Origin: Caenorhabditis remanei
Lineage: Eukaryota > Nematoda > Chromadorea > Rhabditida > Rhabditidae
Length of the DNA stretch: 64,000 nucleotides
Direction of reading: 5' to 3'
Assembly (NCBI RefSeq): GCF_010183535.1
Contig: NC_071332.1
Location: 9,796,001 to 9,860,000, forward strand
Shown: piece by piece, positions 60,026-64,000 of the stretch
How the letters are laid out: each line of letters begins with the position of its first letter
Position numbering within the stretch: the stretch's first letter is position 1
Notes under the pieces: model-generated
The model's input: only the letters and a program-made list of their open reading frames with translations
Databases searched by the model: none
Told to the model about the DNA's origin: nothing
Made by a program: the position numbers and the translations under genes

Positions 60026-62663
60026 ATGAGCTTACGAAACGCTTCAAAATCCTACCAAATAGGACGAATCGCGTATAGACAGATTATTGCCGGTCAGAGA
60101 AGTCGGGTTTTTCATCCACAAATTGCTACACATTCACTGTACACAACAAACTTGAGGTAAGTTATATCGATTTTTGTTGGAAAACAACTACTCATAACTA
60201 TTTATTTAGGTATGCAGCCACAGACAGAAGTAAAGTTGAATACACATTAAAAATGTTACGAGAAGATGTACAAAAGCAAGATGAAGATGCGCAGAAGGCA
60301 TTGAGTTTAATGAAATCCGACAAAGAAGTTGCAACTGTGAAAGTCCCACTCAAAGACAAAATTATGCACGAATTGAAACATTACTACCACGGATTTCGAT
60401 TGTTAGCTCTTGAAACACGTGTCAGCGCCAAATACTTGTGGAGAGTTCTTCGAGGAGCGACTTTAACGCGTCGTGAACGTCAACAACTTGTACGAACGGT
60501 TTCTGATCTGTTTCGTCTTGTTCCCTTCTCGTTCTTTATCATCGTTCCATTCATGGAATTGGCCCTGCCTATCTTCGTTAAATTATTCCCCGGAATGCTG
60601 CCAAGTACTTTCCAAGAGACAAGCAAAGAGGTTAGTAAAAATAGCAGAGTTATCAATTTAAAGAAACGTGATACTTCATCGTTATTCTCGTTAATTCAAT
60701 TAATCTTTTTCAGGAAGAAAAATGGCGGAAACAAGTGAAACTTCGTGTTGAAATGGCGAAATTTTTGCAAGATACAATTGAAGAAATCGGACTTGAGAGA
60801 AAAACCCGTAATAAGGATTCTACTAGATCGCTCGAGTTTGCTCATTTCATTAAAAGAGTACGAAATGAAGGTGGATATGTATCCAATAATGAACTACTGA
60901 AGTTCTCGAAGCTTTTCGAAGACGAGTTAACTCTCGACAATCTCAGCATGGGACAACTCCGTTCTCTTTGTCGTTTAATGAGTATTAATTCGTTGGGATC
61001 TCCAGAAATTCTTAGATTCCAACTAAACATGAAGATTCGTGAATTGAAAGCAGATGACAAACAGATTGCTGCAGAAGGTGGTGTGGATACTCTCAGTTCG
61101 CTCGATTTGCAGTCAGCTTGTCGTGCACGTGGAATGAGAGCTATCGGAGTAAGCGAAGAACGACTGAAAGAGCAGTTGGTGTCGTGGTTAGAGCTTTCGC
61201 TGAACGACAAAGTACCGCCAGCATTGCTTCTTCTTTCAAGGTTAGTTTACATATAGCATCGACGAGGTAATGCAGTTTTTCATTTCAGAACCCTTTACCT
61301 CCCAGAGGAAGTTTCATTCCCCGACCGTCTCAAAGCTATCGTTCAAAACTTGCCAGACGGTCTCGCCGAGACCACTGTACAAAAACTCACAGAAATGGAA
61401 GGAGGGCAGATTGATCACAAGGCTCGTATCGAGTTGATCAAATCTATCGAACAAGCTATTGCTAATGAGAAGAAAGACGAAGATAAGAAGAAGAAGGCCG
61501 CGGAAGAGGCCTTGAAATCGAAAGAAGAAGCAAAAAAAGAGAAGGAACTGGAAAAAGAGAAGTTGGTGGATGTTGCTGCGGAAGCTATTGTGAACGAGTT
61601 GAAGGAGGATATTGCAACTGCAGTGGCTTCTTCGTCGAGTGTTGAAACGAAAGAATCACAAGCAAAAGCAGCCGAAACTAAAGAAACAAAGAAAGAAGAT
61701 ATTCACGTTGATAAGAAAGATCTTTCACATATCGAAGAAATCATTGTCGGTGGTCCAATCAAAGAAGCTAAACATGATATCCTTGGATTGCGTGAGAAGG
61801 TGCTGGAACACAAGGAGGACCTGATGGAAATCAATTCATTAGATGGGGCATTTGCTGAAACAAAAATTGCAAAGCGTTTGCGTCACAAGTTGAATTCCAT
61901 GATCGAAGATGTCGACTCGATGGTTGACAAATTGGAAGACGAAAAGAGGAACATCCGTGAGATGCTCATCGATCCTGCTATGGAGAATAGTGCAGACTCT
62001 AAGAAAGAACGTGAAGTTCGTATCCAAGATGTTATCGATTCACTCGCCAAGCTGAAGGAAAGTAAGGGAGAACAACCTGATGACGTTCAGCAACGAGAAA
62101 GAATCGAGTCACTTCTAAAGGCTATTGATGAGGATGCTGATGGAATTGTTGACAAGCAGTTAGTTTTGGAAGTTATTGAATTGCTAGAAAAGCATACGGA
62201 CGTCCACGTATCTGCTGCTCAGATGGCTTCTATGATTGGCACTCTGAAAAAAGAAGATGAAGTTGCTGGATTGACAGAGGAAATCAGAAAAGTTCAATCT
62301 GGAAACTATCAAATGCCTATTCTACCTACAGTGAGAATAGCTATTTATTTGAAATTTCTATTTCTTCTATTTCAGGGACCTTCCTCTGCGGATGCGTTCA
62401 ATCAGCCACAAGGAGTTTCGACGGCTTCGTCCAAAACACCCGATAACAACGAAGGAGAAGAAGTGAAAAGGAAGCAGCAGGTAGAAAATGGAACAGTTGA
62501 TATTCCTGATGTCGATACAAAGGTACATCGCGTGCACATCCAGAACGACAAAAGAGAATGACCTGATTTGAACAACGATAAAATACATTTTCAGGTGACC
62601 ACCACTCTGCAACAGACTTCTAAATCGACAACGAAAAATACTTCTGATCCTAAATCTGGTTGA
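60026..62663 (+). CDS. letm-1: LETM1, mitochondrial inner-membrane cation/proton exchanger
   Basis: Six exons (60026-60156, 60210-60630, 60714-61240, 61289-62330, 62376-62522, 62595-62663) give 778 aa. A basic, Ser-rich presequence (1-44) precedes a single membrane span at about 146-170 within LVPFSFFIIVPFMELALP and the FPGMLPSTF motif that marks the family. The LETM ribosome-binding-like domain follows (to about 360), then Lys/Glu coiled coils and one EF-hand near 633-650 (AIDEDADGIVD). It maintains matrix K+/Ca2+ balance and cristae shape. The final exon is optional: reading through the last donor gives a tail VHRVHIQNDKRE and a stop at 62559-62561. The ATG lies about 100 bases after a pyrimidine-rich promoter tract. 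Confidence 0.95.
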
Positions 62664-63041
62664 TTGCTTGTATTGTTTGGAAAATTGTGCGTTGCATTTG
62701 TCGTCGTTATCAGCCACTGTATTTTTACTTAAATATCTTGTTTTCCCGCCCTCTACACTCAGAATACCGGTGCATTTTTGTTTGTCTCCCAACCCGCCAA
62801 AAATAGTCTCTTCCCACAGAACGATTTTTTTCTTTCGAAAATTGATTTTGTTTTTGTTTCTTTTTCGCACGCCTTCACCTCACATTCTCATTATTGTCGT
62901 GTTTTTCATGTCATATTTTGAGAGTAATAGAAGAAAATTACTCTATTTTTATTCTTATCTGTATATGATCATTATTCGGCGTTTCTAGTCGCCAGGATAT
63001 TTTCGCTTTTATCTCACACTTTTTATAAATTCAAAAAACTC
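62664..63041. other. LETM1 3' UTR
   Basis: Pyrimidine-rich 3' flank with no clear AATAAA in the first 200 bases. No other feature is seen. Confidence 0.5.
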
Positions 63042-63262
63042 CCGCAGGGTTTTGAAGGCGCATCTGATTTGTTCGAAAAGGTCTCGAAGCGGAAAATACG
63101 ATTTGCGGTTTTTTCAGACCTGCAAAGCTCGAAAATAAGACGTTTGATTTTTTTCAACTACGATACCATTCCGCGAAATCTTCAGTAAATTATTGTAATA
63201 TAAAGTAAAATTGTAGATAAAGTAAAGTAAATTATAATAGATGCGCCTTTCAAACCCTGCGG
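63042..63262. mobile_element. MITE with imperfect terminal inverted repeats, about 220 bp
   Basis: Ends CCGCAGGGTTTTGAAGGCGC and, inverted, CCGCAGGGTTTGAAAGGCGC face each other at 63042 and 63262, sharing about 22 of 25 positions with one indel. The inside is AT-rich and non-coding. Flanks ACTC and CAGAGT may extend the inverted repeat, and no clear target duplication remains, so this is an older insertion than the one at 15342. Confidence 0.75.
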
Positions 63263-64000
63263 CAGAGTATTGTGAGTTTAGTTTTCGATTAACGTTCGGT
63301 ATTATTCCGTGACCTCGGTATATCGATTGCCTGATCAACTCCATAACACTATCAATAATTTTAACGTATAAATATAGTCCACTTCCCGTGCACTTCAAGA
63401 ATTGATAAGATTGTGTTGCACGGTCTTCGAAACCTCCAATCTAGGCAAACAAACTCATACTGACGCACAACGCGTGAACAAAGTTTTTGATCTGAACATT
63501 CGGCGGGAAGCGAATTTTTAGCACTGAAAACCTTATTTTCAGCCGTTCTCGAATTAAAAAAATTGTTTCATAAATGTGCGATGAAAAATGGATAGAGCGT
63601 CCAAAAAGCTACACATTGAGCTCAAAAACATGAAATTAAGTCATGAACGGAAATTGATACTCCTCTTTTTGTGATTTTCAGCAAAATAGGCTTTATCTCA
63701 TGATCCATACACGTTTTTCATATTTTTTAAAGTTTGCTGGCACAAAGACACACCTATTCACAATTTAATGAGCGAAAATTATCCTAGAAACTCTTTGGTT
63801 CAGTAGAAAAACCTAATTTTATGAAAAACAGCGTCGCGAGGAGCAGAAGCACTGAGACATAATATATTTTTCTGGTTTTGTGTTTAAATGATAGATATTG
63901 ATCCGGTCTATCACTTTTTCATATAGTTTTTCGAGAAAAAATTCCACACTCTGAAAAAACTTCAAAAAACCGCGTTTTCAGTACAAAAATTCGCGAAATT
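63263..64000. other. AT-rich right edge, nothing recognised
   Basis: Only short frames and homopolymer runs; no gene, RNA or repeat could be assigned. Confidence 0.4.

Overview
This 64 kb window is nuclear DNA of a free-living nematode, almost certainly a Caenorhabditis species. Genes are compact with many 45-60 bp introns and TTTTCAG-type 3' splice sites. Several genes have an acceptor just upstream of the ATG, as expected for trans-splicing. A spliced-leader SL1-like sequence is present, and the gene set matches a C. elegans chromosome V neighbourhood (tubulin cofactor B, rdy-2, fmo-4, a GH31 glucosidase and NDUFV2 near one another, then lipin and LETM1). I cannot name the species. Exon structures below were assembled by hand from splice signals and reading frame; no alignment was run.

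Layout. 0.8-1.7 kb (+): tubulin cofactor B. 2.1-5.0 kb (+): a large secreted cysteine-rich protein with Ser-Gly clusters. 5.9-7.0 kb (-): four-pass membrane protein (rdy-2-like). 9.2-11.4 kb (-): flavin monooxygenase (fmo-4-like). 11.4-15.6 kb: gene-poor, with a hAT-type MITE. 15.7-24.5 kb (-): small secreted protein, sugar-nucleotide transferase-like protein, trefoil-GH31 alpha-glucosidase, srd-type chemoreceptor, small secreted protein. 25.0-28.5 kb (-): NDUFV2, a ribosomal-L1-domain nucleolar protein and a 78-residue membrane protein spaced like an operon. 28.8-29.3 kb: a 500 bp foldback element with an 8 bp duplication. 29.4-30.6 kb (+): FLYWCH-like protein. 31.1-32.8 kb (+): SDE2. 33.0-35.0 kb (-): CHK/DUF1679 kinase-like protein. 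35-40.5 kb: gene-poor, with a weak gene candidate, a related fragment and a hairpin cluster.

40.5-53.5 kb (-): two lipin genes flank a near-complete NeSL-type non-LTR retrotransposon. Its single intact 1743-codon ORF carries zinc fingers, a Ulp1-like cysteine protease, reverse transcriptase and a restriction-like endonuclease. SL1 gene sequence lies directly at its 5' end, but none is seen at its 3' end. The upstream lipin is full length (805 aa); the downstream one is a 462 aa copy lacking the middle region but keeping both conserved domains and the DxDxT site. 53.5-60 kb: gene-poor. 60.0-62.7 kb (+): LETM1. The last 1.3 kb holds a MITE and unassigned AT-rich DNA.

The host genes are mostly conserved housekeeping or metabolic functions (microtubule assembly, complex I, ribosome biogenesis, splicing/genome maintenance, phosphatidate phosphatase, mitochondrial cation transport) mixed with fast-evolving nematode families (cysteine-rich secreted proteins, chemoreceptor, CHK). 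The most unusual feature is the NeSL/SL1/lipin-duplication block.
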